A DNA stretch of 64,000 bases. Origin: Methylomonas koyamae. Lineage in GTDB: Bacteria; Pseudomonadota; Gammaproteobacteria; Methylococcales; Methylomonadaceae. Positions within the stretch are counted from its first letter, which is position 1. Each line of letters opens with the position of its first letter. Below, piece by piece: positions 48,554 to 58,562 of the stretch. Position numbers and translations under genes: made by a program. Under the pieces are notes generated by a model. The model saw nothing but the letters and a program-made list of their open reading frames with translations. It was not told the DNA's origin and made no database searches. Location of the stretch: assembly GCF_006483455.1 (NCBI RefSeq), contig NZ_PPPU01000009.1, positions 1 to 64,000 of the forward strand. The letters are read 5' to 3'.

Positions 48554-48871
48554 GCCGACCGGTGCTGAACTTACAGCCTCGGATATTGCCGTCGAACTCC
48601 GGCATAGAGCGTACATCCCTGGGTTTCAGCCAATTTTCAAGATCAAAGGAGCTTTTGCAAAGTGATGTTGGAATGAAGACTGGTGACTCTGAGATTGAGC
48701 CCAATCAAACGGCTGGAGTTGGATACCCGGAGAATCCATAGTTTGGTTGCGAGCGTGATTGTCTTGTTTCGACCCATTGCTGACTGTCGCTCCATCTGAT
48801 TCAATGGCAGCAATTTGATCAATTTCGGTCGCTGTTATTTATTATCGATGATATACGGAAAGGAAAATCAT
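48554..48871. other. Transition region into AT-rich island
   Basis: About 320 bases after the SCO1-MauG gene. The first 200 bases are of mixed composition, the rest AT-rich. Short overlapping frames exist on both strands but none has a start signal or recognisable family. Possibly the left boundary of an inserted segment. Confidence 0.3.
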
Positions 48872-48934
48872 ATGCAGATCAATAAACTATCTTGTAGACG
48901 AGCTTTTTCCGATAGATATATGGAAACCGTCTAA
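48872..48934 (+). CDS. Possible 20-codon ORF
   Basis: Reads MQINKLSCRRAFSDRYMETV and stops within the hairpin of the first attC-like site. A good Shine-Dalgarno (GGAAAGGAAAA) lies six bases before the ATG, which is the main reason to list it. It may be the degraded end of an earlier cassette gene or a leader peptide for the next gene. No homology recognised. Confidence 0.25.
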   Translation: MQINKLSCRRAFSDRYMETV

Positions 48935-48947
48935 TTCCTTGTTATAT
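48881..48947 (+). repeat. attC-like imperfect hairpin, left
   Basis: AATAAAC (48881-48887), a seven-base spacer, TAGACG, an interior TTTCC/GGAAA stem, CGTCTA (48928-48933), a seven-base spacer, and GTTATAT (48941-48947). The symmetric spacers and outer AAC/GTT triplets follow integron attC layout, but the outer boxes pair poorly. Low confidence on its own; supported by the similar site at the end of the next gene. Confidence 0.3.
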
Positions 48948-48964
48948 TTTTTGAGTGAATTAGA

Positions 48965-49909
48965 ATGAAAAAAAGAAGACATCATTATGTCTGGAGAAAT
49001 TATTTGCGAGCATGGTCTGACAACGAGCAGATATGGTGTTATCGAGATCAGAAAATTTTCCCTAGTAACTTGATGAATATCGGACAAGAACGTGACTTTT
49101 ACCGATTAAAGGATCTGACCCATCAGGAGATTGACTTTATAAAGTTGCTTATACATTCAGATCAAACAGAAATGCTCAAAAAGTTAAACCACGGGTGGAT
49201 TGAACTATTCACTGCTGTTTTTAAAATTCGTGACATCGTAAATAATTTAGGTATCAGCGACGCTGAGGTTGAGCAAGAGCTCGACACACAAATTATTAAC
49301 TTGGGTGAAAATTTTCATTCAGAAATTGAAGCTAGCGCTATTAAATTTCTAGACGGAATGTTAACTAACAACACTAACTTCTTAAATGACGAGGAGTTTG
49401 TTATTGAGTTCATTCACTATATTTGCGTACAGTATTTTAGAACAAAAAATATTAAAGAAAATGCTACAAGTTCAGTGACAGAGCTAGGCCTTCTAGATGT
49501 AGATAAAGCATGGAATATATTAAGCCATATCTTTTCAACTACTCTTGGTTGGAGCATATATGTTGAACGAACCTTGTGGAGTGCTGTTTTCTTGGAAAAT
49601 CATACAAGTACTTCCTTTTTAACGGGTGATCAACCAATTATCAACACATATGCCGCTTTCGGTCATGAAGTAGAAGAACACGACCATTTAGAGTTTTATT
49701 ATCCATTATCGCCAAAAAAAGCGTTGCTACTAACAAAAAGAAGCGAATATCAAGGAATACAGTGCAAGGTGTTAAGTGAAACTGAAGTAACGCGTTTTAA
49801 TGATGCTATTGTCAATTTGGCATATAATCAAATATATGCAGCCTCCAAACTTCAACTGAATGAAGTGGCTGAAAAATATACCAAAGCATTGCAGCGGACG
49901 AGCCGCTGA
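48965..49909 (+). CDS. DUF4238 domain protein
   Basis: A 314-residue protein starting MKKRRHHYVWRNYLRAWSDN, the DUF4238 N-terminal signature (KxxHHYxxxxYLxxW). TGDQPIINTYA in the second half also fits the family. There is no signal peptide or membrane helix. Function unknown; members are common near mobile elements. The gene is AT-rich compared with flanking genes, and its stop codon lies inside the hairpin of an attC-like site, as in many integron cassettes. Confidence 0.8.
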   Translation: MKKRRHHYVWRNYLRAWSDNEQIWCYRDQKIFPSNLMNIGQERDFYRLKDLTHQEIDFIKLLIHSDQTEMLKKLNHGWIELFTAVFKIRDIVNNLGISDAEVEQELDTQIINLGENFHSEIEASAIKFLDGMLTNNTNFLNDEEFVIEFIHYICVQYFRTKNIKENATSSVTELGLLDVDKAWNILSHIFSTTLGWSIYVERTLWSAVFLENHTSTSFLTGDQPIINTYAAFGHEVEEHDHLEFYYPLSPKKALLLTKRSEYQGIQCKVLSETEVTRFNDAIVNLAYNQIYAASKLQLNEVAEKYTKALQRTSR

Positions 49910-49922
49910 ATGCGGCGTTATC
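49877..49922 (+). repeat. attC-like site, right (GC-rich hairpin between two AT-rich genes)
   Basis: GCATT-G-CAGCGG (49886-49897) pairs with CCGCTGAATGC (49903-49913), leaving a single bulged G and an ACGAG loop. Three-base spacers (AAA and GGC) separate this from outer boxes TATACC (49877) and GTTATC (49917-49922). A stem with one extrahelical base, short symmetric spacers and a terminal GGCGTTAT is the attC layout. The left outer box has ACC where AAC is needed, so the site may be degenerate. It stands out as GC-rich among AT-rich coding sequence. Confidence 0.45.
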
Positions 49923-49930
49923 AAAATACG

Positions 49931-51289
49931 ATGCAAAGCGCAAATAATCCAGAAGTACAACGTGTATTTGAATGGTTTTTAGATTTTATAAAACCAGCAG
50001 AATGGCGTACTCGTAAGGAAGCAATAGAAAAGCACCTTAGATATATTCATACAAGAAAAAACTGTCGAGAGAAAGCAAGAAATTATGAATCTATCTCATT
50101 TCAGTCCGACAAAATTGGTTGGTATTTGTATCTGGCAGAAATGATATTAACTGAGCCAACAAAATATGAACCGATTCAAGGGGCAAGAGTTATTCCAATA
50201 TTTGAACGATTAGGCACTGACTTTGAGCTACTTCGTCAAATTGGAGGAATTGATAAGAAAGTAAGTAACCTTTTATCTTTTGGAAAAAGAAATATACCAG
50301 AACCTGATTCTGTATTATTTGAAATTTTGGTTGCTCTTTTATGGAAAAGTAATGGCTGGGAAGATGTGTCATTTATACCAGAAGCACCACCCAAAAAAAG
50401 TCCAGATATAAAAGTAGCTTCAGGAAATACGGAATGGTTTATTGAATGCAAACGATTGAATGGGACTTCAGGTTACAGCAAGGAAGAGCGGAAAAAATGG
50501 TTAAAGATGTGGCGGCATCTTAGAGACTATCTTGTTGACAAGCAGATACCCGCAGTTTTTGAAATTGTATTTCATGTTGAACTTGATACGCTTCCAGATG
50601 ATTTTTTAGTGCGACAGCTTGCTGGCAAATTATCGTTGTTGTCATCACCATGTATAGTAATTTCTAATGAACAATGGCAAGTGAGCTTTGATACGGTCAA
50701 CTTTGAAAAGGCGAGAGCACATCTTGAAAAATTTTCTGTCAAAATACCATCCAATCATTTGAATGAACTGATTGCTGGTTATCGTGACCCAAATCGAGGT
50801 TTTACACATGTTGTGCTGGGAAAAACTGGTCGCTTTGGAGATGAACGGGTAAATAACAAATATTTAACAACAATGGATTTTGCTGCTGGAGCCTTCTGGC
50901 ATTGTGATGCAGAAGCCTCCATTGATAAAAAAGCCCGCGATATTCGTAAGCGTTTAGGTGAAGCAGTAGAGCAATTACCAGAAAACAAAAACTGCGTGGT
51001 TCACGTTGGGTTAGAGACACTAGATGGTGTGCTTGTTGAAGCAGAACGATATAAACGTATTTTCAACACAGCGCAAAATTTTGACAATTCTGGGAAGGAT
51101 TTACGTTGGATATATTGTCACCTTTTCCAATCTTATGCGCCGCCCGACCAAGACTGGGTTTTTGACGAAACTGTCCACTATTTTTCCCATAAATACACTG
51201 GAAATGAACAGCCATTAAACCATCATTTAGTTATGACATCTGTTGGTGATTCTTGTGATGGTATACATTGGCTGCGAGACACGCCATAG
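49931..51289 (+). CDS. Predicted PD-(D/E)XK nuclease-like protein
   Basis: About 452 residues; an in-frame ATG at 49910 directly abuts the DUF4238 stop but lies inside the attC-like site, so 49931 is preferred. Residues about 125-177 read as a PD-(D/E)XK core: FEILVALLW, then SPDIKV (Asp159) and WFIECKRL (Glu172, Lys174), the usual PD...EXK spacing. The rest is helical, charged and unassigned, with no signal peptide. Visibly AT-rich. A DNA-cutting or defence role is inferred from the motif only; I know no named family for it. Confidence 0.7.
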   Translation: MQSANNPEVQRVFEWFLDFIKPAEWRTRKEAIEKHLRYIHTRKNCREKARNYESISFQSDKIGWYLYLAEMILTEPTKYEPIQGARVIPIFERLGTDFELLRQIGGIDKKVSNLLSFGKRNIPEPDSVLFEILVALLWKSNGWEDVSFIPEAPPKKSPDIKVASGNTEWFIECKRLNGTSGYSKEERKKWLKMWRHLRDYLVDKQIPAVFEIVFHVELDTLPDDFLVRQLAGKLSLLSSPCIVISNEQWQVSFDTVNFEKARAHLEKFSVKIPSNHLNELIAGYRDPNRGFTHVVLGKTGRFGDERVNNKYLTTMDFAAGAFWHCDAEASIDKKARDIRKRLGEAVEQLPENKNCVVHVGLETLDGVLVEAERYKRIFNTAQNFDNSGKDLRWIYCHLFQSYAPPDQDWVFDETVHYFSHKYTGNEQPLNHHLVMTSVGDSCDGIHWLRDTP

Positions 51290-51349
51290 CATCAGCTTAC
51301 CCCGCTTCATACATGGCCTCAGATTCATCCCAAGACATGTTATATCGCC

Positions 51350-52318
51350 TTATTTTCTTAAGGATATATCTATCGTACCCAATATTCCTGGCTCAAAATG
51401 ACAAGTAGCTTTATATGGTATTTTTACACCAAATGCATTTTTAGCTTCGAAATTCATAGTTAATACGACATTATGTGTTACCGGAGCTTCTGAAAAAGTT
51501 GTACCCATGATGTCATGAATTTCTGCTTCCGAAGGAATAAGAGCTCTATCCTTTATGCCTTGCTTACAGAATGCAATTGCATTATCTGGAGTCCAAGCTT
51601 TTTCCTTTTGGGTTCTTACAGGTGAATCTTTAAGTATTTCACTCTCAGTAAGATAAAGTCTTGCCCCCCCTTCGCAATCAACATAGAAGCGAAGATTTTT
51701 TAATGTACTATCATCGTCAACTTCTGCTACTGTAATACGAGGACATTTTCCGCTCTCAATAGCCATTACTGCTGCTTTTTTCCGTAACAATTCTATTTCC
51801 TTTAATCGAGGCTTAAATTTGGCGACAGTTTTAGGGTATTCCTTAGATGTATAAGGCTCTAATACATATGAAGGAATTTTTGCTACATTTTTGTTGCCAC
51901 TTTCTGAGGATGATCCTTTATCAATATACTTAGTTTCAACCCATCCACGGTGTGAGTCTTGGAGCCAATCTGGTTTAATTACTCTTATCCACGACCACCC
52001 TTGGCTTGTGCACTCTTCGTAAATTGTAGTGGAATCATCAATGCTCACATACTGGGTTTTTGTACTCATACTGGTCGCAGTTGCATTTACAATTCGGTCA
52101 TATTTTTTCCCAGGCCCGCTTCTTAATTCATGACCGCTGCCAATCACTTCAAATTGAGCACCTGTATGGACGGCCCCTTCATCGCACTTTATCGATGTTA
52201 CTGCCTCGGATTCGAGTGGCAGCAAAAACAATAAAATCAAACATACAAAGCAGGTATTAATTAATTGTGTACGATGCCTAACCGGATACTTGAAACTGTA
52301 TTTCTTTATAATTAGCAT
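51350..52318 (-). CDS. Secreted SH3b-domain protein, unknown function
   Basis: About 322 residues from the ATG at 52318. A signal-type helix (NTCFVCLILLFLLPLESEA) follows a basic N-terminus. An SH3b-like region (FEVIGSGHELRSGPGKKYDRI ... WSWIRV) comes next, then a linker and a C-terminal domain with several cysteines. The open frame continues to 52600, but that part looks like non-coding sequence. AT-rich like the two neighbouring genes, but on the opposite strand. SH3b domains often bind peptidoglycan, so an envelope role is plausible. Confidence 0.65.
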   Translation of the reverse strand: MLIIKKYSFKYPVRHRTQLINTCFVCLILLFLLPLESEAVTSIKCDEGAVHTGAQFEVIGSGHELRSGPGKKYDRIVNATATSMSTKTQYVSIDDSTTIYEECTSQGWSWIRVIKPDWLQDSHRGWVETKYIDKGSSSESGNKNVAKIPSYVLEPYTSKEYPKTVAKFKPRLKEIELLRKKAAVMAIESGKCPRITVAEVDDDSTLKNLRFYVDCEGGARLYLTESEILKDSPVRTQKEKAWTPDNAIAFCKQGIKDRALIPSEAEIHDIMGTTFSEAPVTHNVVLTMNFEAKNAFGVKIPYKATCHFEPGILGTIDISLRK

Positions 52319-52874
52319 AAATTTTATATGTGCGCGGTTAATGGTTTGCTGGCAATAGCCTATGTGAATCTTGCATATCATCGACGATTGCCTGAATCGA
52401 GGCAATGAGCCCGCGTAACTACACAGCGGCAGCGTAATCGTGGGAATGATAAAGTTCCGGTAGGGTGGAGCATTTTCCTTTGAGTTATCACTACGTTGAG
52501 CGACAGCTTTCAGGTTTTTTGCTGCCAATCCTACGTTATCATTCAATGTCGCAAAGTGGCCGATAACGAGCATAAACTCGACCAATTTTGTACCTAGCAA
52601 GCCATTGAGCCTCTCAAGGCTCTGACTCTATTTTCCATGAAACGGTACCTTTCAAAAATCAGCGCAGTTTCAATTTCCCCCTAGAAAACAAAGCCGGATT
52701 AAAATCGTTCGGCTCGGGCATACTCGGGAGCGTAAGCGTTTTTTCGAGTGTCTTCGCGCCTTTCGTGTAAACGAAGCTTTCAAATTGTTCCATGCCCCAA
52801 ACGAGACTTGGCATTGGAACTACTCACCGCCAAAGCCGCCTGAAGCGGGAAGGTTTAACCAACGGAGAACCCCA
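52319..52874. other. Right flank of AT-rich island, no gene recognised
   Basis: About 556 bases. It holds an open frame continuous with the SH3b gene (to 52600) that has no family resemblance and a composition unlike the gene, plus the promoter region of the YchJ gene. Composition returns to GC-rich near 52700, marking the island's right edge. No transposase or integrase remnant was recognised. Confidence 0.35.
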
Positions 52875-53357
52875 GTGAATTTATGCCCCTGCTGTTCCGG
52901 CCTGGATTTTCAGGCCTGCTGCGGCCCGATCATCGCCGGCGCGCCGGCCGCGACGGCCGAGGCACTGATGCGCTCGCGCTACAGCGCGTTTGCGACGCGG
53001 CAATTGGATTACATCGCCCAGACCCAAAGCCCGGAAATTAGCGCCAAATTCGGCCGCGCCGATATCGAACGGATGGCCGACGAATGCGAATGGACCGGTT
53101 TGCAGATCGTCGACCGGGCCGAACGCGGCGACTCTGCGGAGGTGGAATTCGTCGCCCGCTTCCGCCAGCACAATCGGGAGATGCTGCACGCCGAGCGATC
53201 CGAATTTCGCCGCGAAAACGGGCGTTGGCTATACGTCGGCGGCCATGCCGAATTGCGCGATGCGCAACGCGCCTCCGCTAAAGTGGGGCGCAACGAGCCG
53301 TGCCCGTGCGGTTCCGGTAAAAAAGCCAAGAAATGCTGCGGTACCGGCGCGGCATAA
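52875..53357 (+). CDS. YchJ-family SEC-C zinc protein
   Basis: A 160-residue protein with two SEC-C-type cysteine clusters: [15 protein letters not shown] at the start and [14 protein letters not shown] at the end. The middle NTF2-like domain includes [19 protein letters not shown], typical of YchJ/UPF0225. The start is GTG at 52875 with GGAG seven bases upstream; the longer frame from 52785 is rejected. Function unknown; zinc binding is likely. Confidence 0.88.
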   Translation: MNLCPCCSGLDFQACCGPIIAGAPAATAEALMRSRYSAFATRQLDYIAQTQSPEISAKFGRADIERMADECEWTGLQIVDRAERGDSAEVEFVARFRQHNREMLHAERSEFRRENGRWLYVGGHAELRDAQRASAKVGRNEPCPCGSGKKAKKCCGTGAA

Positions 53358-53385
53358 GACCTGCAGCCTGCATAAAAACGCCTGC

Positions 53386-55395
53386 TCAAAAAGAAAACCG
53401 CACGCCGGCATTAAAGGTATGCCGGCTTTCGTGCTGTAAACTGAGCACGGTTTCGTATTGGATAAAAGCCGAGCCGCCGTTAGGTAGCGTGGCCGATACC
53501 GAACTGCGTAGATTCAGATAGTCGCGGTCCGGCCCACCGGTCCGTACCGAAAAGGTATTGCCGGAACGGTCGTCGACGAAACTGGCCAGAATCCGCCGCG
53601 CATCCTTTTGATATTCGTGCTCCCATTCCAGATTGACTTGCGGCGTGAATACGCCGAACGGCGTGCTGGCGGCGTAGTTGACGATAAAGCCCAAGCCGCT
53701 GGTCGCCGACACGATCTCTTGCTCGGCAATGGCCAGATTCAACCCGGCGGCGCCGTGTTCGCGGTAGGCGCCGATCACCAGTTTGCTGTATTCGCCGCGC
53801 CCGCGCAGACCGAAGGTCCAGGCGCCCCAGGGATAATCGTAGCCCAGCGTCGAACTATAGCGCTGCTGCGCGCCGTCGACGTCGGCCTTGGCTTGTTCGT
53901 TGACCGGGCCGAAAGCGTCGACGTAAGCGATATTGCGGACGTTTTTGTAGGCATTAAAAGTGCCGTTGGCGATGAAATCGACGAACATGCTGTCGCTAAT
54001 CGAGTACGAACCGAAACCGGACACGGTGTAGGCGTCGATATCCAATTGGCTGGCGTTGGCGCTGAGTTTGGAATCGGTGTAACCGTAGCCGGCGGAAACG
54101 CCGAGCAAGAACTTGCGGGTCAACCAATAGTCGGCGCCGATACTGACGCCGTAGGTTCTGGAACGGTAGCCGGGGTCGAGCCGGGTCTCACTGCGATCGC
54201 CGGTTTCGAACTGGCCGTTGGCAAACAGACCCAGACGCTCGAACAACTCGCCGTCGCCGGCCGCGCCGCCTTTGGCCCGATACGGCGCCAAACCGGCCAA
54301 GGTCGAACCCGGCAAACTTTGCCCGTCCACATTCAACGACAGCCCCTTCAGGCTGATGCCGGTCGCGCCGCCGCGCAGCTCGATCAGGCGTTGGTTGATG
54401 TTATTGACTTGAATCCGCGACAAGCGGCTGCCGCTCAGGGCCTGGGATACGGTTTCCTCGGGCGCCAGATTTTGCAGGGCCTCAGTGACTTTCTCCAGGC
54501 CGCCCGGTTGATTCAGCAGCAAGGCGATGCCCTCGGCCCGCTCCAGCAGGGCCGGCGACGCGCCGCCGCCGGAAACGATATTCTCGACCACTTCGATCAG
54601 GGTTTTGTCTTCCGGATCGGGGCCGGCGTCGCTTAAAACGCCGTCGGCCACGGTCACGGTCACGGTCGCGCTGGCCTGGACGTTATTGGTATTGCTGACG
54701 GTATAACTGAAACTGTCGGTACCGACGAAGCCCGGCGCCGGGGTATAGACCATGCCGTTCCGGCCGTTGCCGATGCTGCCGTGGGCCGGACTGCCAATGC
54801 TAACGAGTTGCGCCGCATTGAGGTCGTTCGCCAGCGGATTGATGGCCACCGGCAGATCCTTGGTCGTGGCGTAGCTGTCGTTGTTGGCCTGCGGGTCCGG
54901 TTCCGTTATCGTCAACGACGTGGAATAGCTGGGAAACTGGCCGTTAAAACTGCCGCCGGAAGCCACGACCTGGCCGCCAATCAGGATCGACATATTGCTG
55001 AATTCGCGGCCATTTATGCTGATATTCAACGGCGTAGCGTACGGCAGCAGGAAATTCTCGGAAAAGGTGCCTGCCGTCGTAAAGTTACCGTAATCGCCGT
55101 AGGTCCGGGAAAAAATGGTTTGCGAGGTATTGGCGTTGACGATGCTGAGAAAACCGAAAGCGGCAGCATCGAAGGTGTGGTCGTAAATATGCACCCCGGC
55201 CCGCTGGCCGCCGGCTTCGAAACCAAGCCCGTAGAGTTGCAGGGAATAAAATTCGCTGGATACCGGAGCCGAGTCCGGCAATGCTGCCGCGCCAGTCAAA
55301 GACCAGCTTAAGCCCAGCGCTGCGACTCCGACGCCATAGCGCCGCCGAGCCAGCGCGTGCTGTTGCCGGGATAATTCGGTGATCAGGTCGAGCAT
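53386..55395 (-). CDS. Autotransporter-domain outer-membrane protein
   Basis: A 669-residue exported protein. After a signal-like N-terminus (VAALGLSWSLTGAAALP) and an unassigned beta-rich region comes a cadherin-like repeat (NDSYATTKDLPVAINPLANDLNA ... DSFSYTVSNT). A linker with LLLNQPGGLEKVTEALQNL follows, then a C-terminal beta-barrel (about 390-669) beginning LFANGQFETGDRSETR and ending GVRFSF, terminal Phe. AAGGA precedes the ATG. This is a type V-like surface protein; the passenger is short, with no protease or adhesin motif seen. Confidence 0.85.
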   Translation of the reverse strand: MLDLITELSRQQHALARRRYGVGVAALGLSWSLTGAAALPDSAPVSSEFYSLQLYGLGFEAGGQRAGVHIYDHTFDAAAFGFLSIVNANTSQTIFSRTYGDYGNFTTAGTFSENFLLPYATPLNISINGREFSNMSILIGGQVVASGGSFNGQFPSYSTSLTITEPDPQANNDSYATTKDLPVAINPLANDLNAAQLVSIGSPAHGSIGNGRNGMVYTPAPGFVGTDSFSYTVSNTNNVQASATVTVTVADGVLSDAGPDPEDKTLIEVVENIVSGGGASPALLERAEGIALLLNQPGGLEKVTEALQNLAPEETVSQALSGSRLSRIQVNNINQRLIELRGGATGISLKGLSLNVDGQSLPGSTLAGLAPYRAKGGAAGDGELFERLGLFANGQFETGDRSETRLDPGYRSRTYGVSIGADYWLTRKFLLGVSAGYGYTDSKLSANASQLDIDAYTVSGFGSYSISDSMFVDFIANGTFNAYKNVRNIAYVDAFGPVNEQAKADVDGAQQRYSSTLGYDYPWGAWTFGLRGRGEYSKLVIGAYREHGAAGLNLAIAEQEIVSATSGLGFIVNYAASTPFGVFTPQVNLEWEHEYQKDARRILASFVDDRSGNTFSVRTGGPDRDYLNLRSSVSATLPNGGSAFIQYETVLSLQHESRHTFNAGVRFSF

Positions 55396-55556
55396 ACAAT
55401 CCTTGGTGCTGCCAAATTCGGATTCGCCCCCGGTTAAGACTGACCGAGGGCGCCAAAATAAAATTTATCAGCCTGGAATTATAGATGCTCTCGCCGATTT
55501 ATCGGGCCGCCGGCTGCGGCCCGGAGGCGAGCGACGTTAACAACAGCCGCCAGCCG

Positions 55557-56093
55557 CTAATGGATGTGCACTTCGCGGGACTTGGCCTTGTCGCTACGGC
55601 TCAGGGTGTAATCGTCCTGATCGCCCGCCAACGGCTGGCCGTCTTTATTCAAATGCACCAAGGTGCCTTGGTCCTTGATCGCAAACAGGCGCTTTTCCTC
55701 GGATTTATTGGACACCAAAGTCAGAATCCGGCTGTTATCGTCCCAAGCGTATTTACCCTTGTCGTAATACTCGCGGGAGGACGCCTGCGCATATTGAGTA
55801 ACCAGCAAGTAATTATTCTTTTGCTTTAAGGACAAGGTCATTTTAAAACCGTCGCAACCTTCCTTTTCGCAAGGCAGATAACCATAGAACACGCCGCGAA
55901 AGCCGCCGGTCGGATCGGCTTCCTCCATCTCGGCATGCTTGGAGTGGTCCATGTTCTGCATTTCCCGCGCCTTCAGCGCTTTTTCCTGCAATTTCATGTC
56001 CGACTCCGCCCAGGCAGCGTGACCAAGCGGCAGTAATGCGCCGAAAACAATCATCGTCGCAGTCTTTGTTATTGTTTTAGTTAATGTTTGCAT
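55557..56093 (-). CDS. NlpE-like periplasmic protein
   Basis: A 178-residue protein. The signal peptide ends near HAAWAES and there is no lipobox cysteine. The mature part has a His/Met-rich stretch (MQNMDHSKHAEMEEAD), then FRGVFYGYLPCEKEGCDGFKMTLSL, which matches the NlpE N-terminal domain with its CXXC-like PC...GC cysteines. It could bind copper or sense envelope stress. The ATG at 56093 begins the signal peptide; the TTG at 56114 is rejected. Confidence 0.75.
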   Translation of the reverse strand: MQTLTKTITKTATMIVFGALLPLGHAAWAESDMKLQEKALKAREMQNMDHSKHAEMEEADPTGGFRGVFYGYLPCEKEGCDGFKMTLSLKQKNNYLLVTQYAQASSREYYDKGKYAWDDNSRILTLVSNKSEEKRLFAIKDQGTLVHLNKDGQPLAGDQDDYTLSRSDKAKSREVHIH

Positions 56094-56205
56094 ACCAGAT
56101 TTTTCCGTTTTCAAGCGTGGTTAAAGACGAATTCGAATAGTTCCGCAACCAAGAATACCAGTTTATCGGCCGAGATCAATTTGGCGGCTATCGCTCGATT
56201 CGGCG

Positions 56206-57447
<1,242 letters not shown>

Positions 57448-58536
57448 ATGAACATCAAATCCATTTTGACCGCCTGCACATTCGCCGCCGCGATCGCCTT
57501 CGACGCCGGTGCCGCCACCGCCATCGACCACGCCGCCTATTCCCACGACAGTTACAACGGCGCCGTCAATCCCAAATGGCTGACTGCGCTGCCGGATACG
57601 CTGAGATTGAGCCAATTGTCGCTACCAGGAACTCACGATTCGATGGCTTTGTACGGCGGCGACATTCCCCAAACCCAGTCCATGGACCTGGAAACCCAAT
57701 TGAATGCCGGCATCCGGGTGCTGGATATCCGTTGCTGGCATATCGCCAACAATTTCCAAATCGCCCACGGCATCGTGTTGCAAAACGCGACCTTCAGCGA
57801 CGTTTTGGATACCGTCGACGCCTTTCTGGCGGCGAATCCGGGCGAAACCGTGGTGATGCGGGTCAAGGAGGAAAATACCGGCAAGAACAATACCCGCAGC
57901 TTTGCCGACACCTTCAACGCCATCGCCAGTAAATATCCCGGCCTGTTCTGGACACCGAACGGCACAAGTAATCCGACACTGGGTTCAGTCCGCGGCAAGG
58001 TGGTGATGCTGCAAAACTTCGCCGGCGTGTTACAGGGCATCTCGTACTCGTCGCTGGAAAACCAGGGCACGGTGCAGGACAACTACGAACTGAAAACCAA
58101 CTGGGACTTGTACGGCAAATGGCAGCAGGTCAAAAGCCAAATCATGTCGGCATCAACCGGCGACAGCAATAAAATCTATCTGAATTACCTGAGCGGTGCG
58201 ACCGGCGCCTTCCCGTATTTCGTCGCCAGCGGCCACAGTTCCCACGAGACCGGCGCGCCGCAATTGATGACCGGCCTGACCACGCTGACCAACCCGAATA
58301 CCTATCCGGATTTCCCAAGGGTCAGTTGCCTGGGCAGCCTGTGCTCGATCGCCTTCCTGGGTACCAACCAGCTCAGCAGTAAATTCATCGCCGATCTGCG
58401 CCTGAATTACGCCACTTTGAACGAATTGTACAAACGCTTGAATCTGAACATCCGCCTGACCAAACGGGTGGGCATCATCATGGCCGACTTTCCCGGCATC
58501 AGCCTGATCAACAACGTGATTGCGATGAACAGGTAA
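57448..58536 (+). CDS. Secreted PI-PLC X-domain protein
   Basis: A 362-residue exported protein (signal peptide about 1-22). LSLPGTHDSMALYGG carries the first catalytic His and VLDIRCWHIANNFQIAHGIV the second; GETVVMRVKEEN completes the X-domain TIM-barrel half. Such proteins cleave phosphatidylinositol or related lipids. The bacterium itself probably lacks PI, so the substrate may be foreign or a different phosphodiester. AAAAGAGGA precedes the ATG. Lone gene divergent from hemF. Confidence 0.88.
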   Translation: MNIKSILTACTFAAAIAFDAGAATAIDHAAYSHDSYNGAVNPKWLTALPDTLRLSQLSLPGTHDSMALYGGDIPQTQSMDLETQLNAGIRVLDIRCWHIANNFQIAHGIVLQNATFSDVLDTVDAFLAANPGETVVMRVKEENTGKNNTRSFADTFNAIASKYPGLFWTPNGTSNPTLGSVRGKVVMLQNFAGVLQGISYSSLENQGTVQDNYELKTNWDLYGKWQQVKSQIMSASTGDSNKIYLNYLSGATGAFPYFVASGHSSHETGAPQLMTGLTTLTNPNTYPDFPRVSCLGSLCSIAFLGTNQLSSKFIADLRLNYATLNELYKRLNLNIRLTKRVGIIMADFPGISLINNVIAMNR

Positions 58537-58562
58537 ACCGAATGCCAGTGAGTTAAGCCGTC

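Noticed and set aside
51339-51345. Third GTTATAT, considered as an attC end after the nuclease gene
   Set aside because: No inverted-repeat partner or hairpin was found upstream, so only the two other sites are kept.
52319-52600. N-terminal extension of the SH3b gene
   Set aside because: No family resemblance and no start signal; the signal peptide starts at 52318.
53608-54636. A 342-codon plus-strand frame
   Set aside because: Antisense to the autotransporter beta-barrel; Gly/Gln/Val-rich without domain resemblance.
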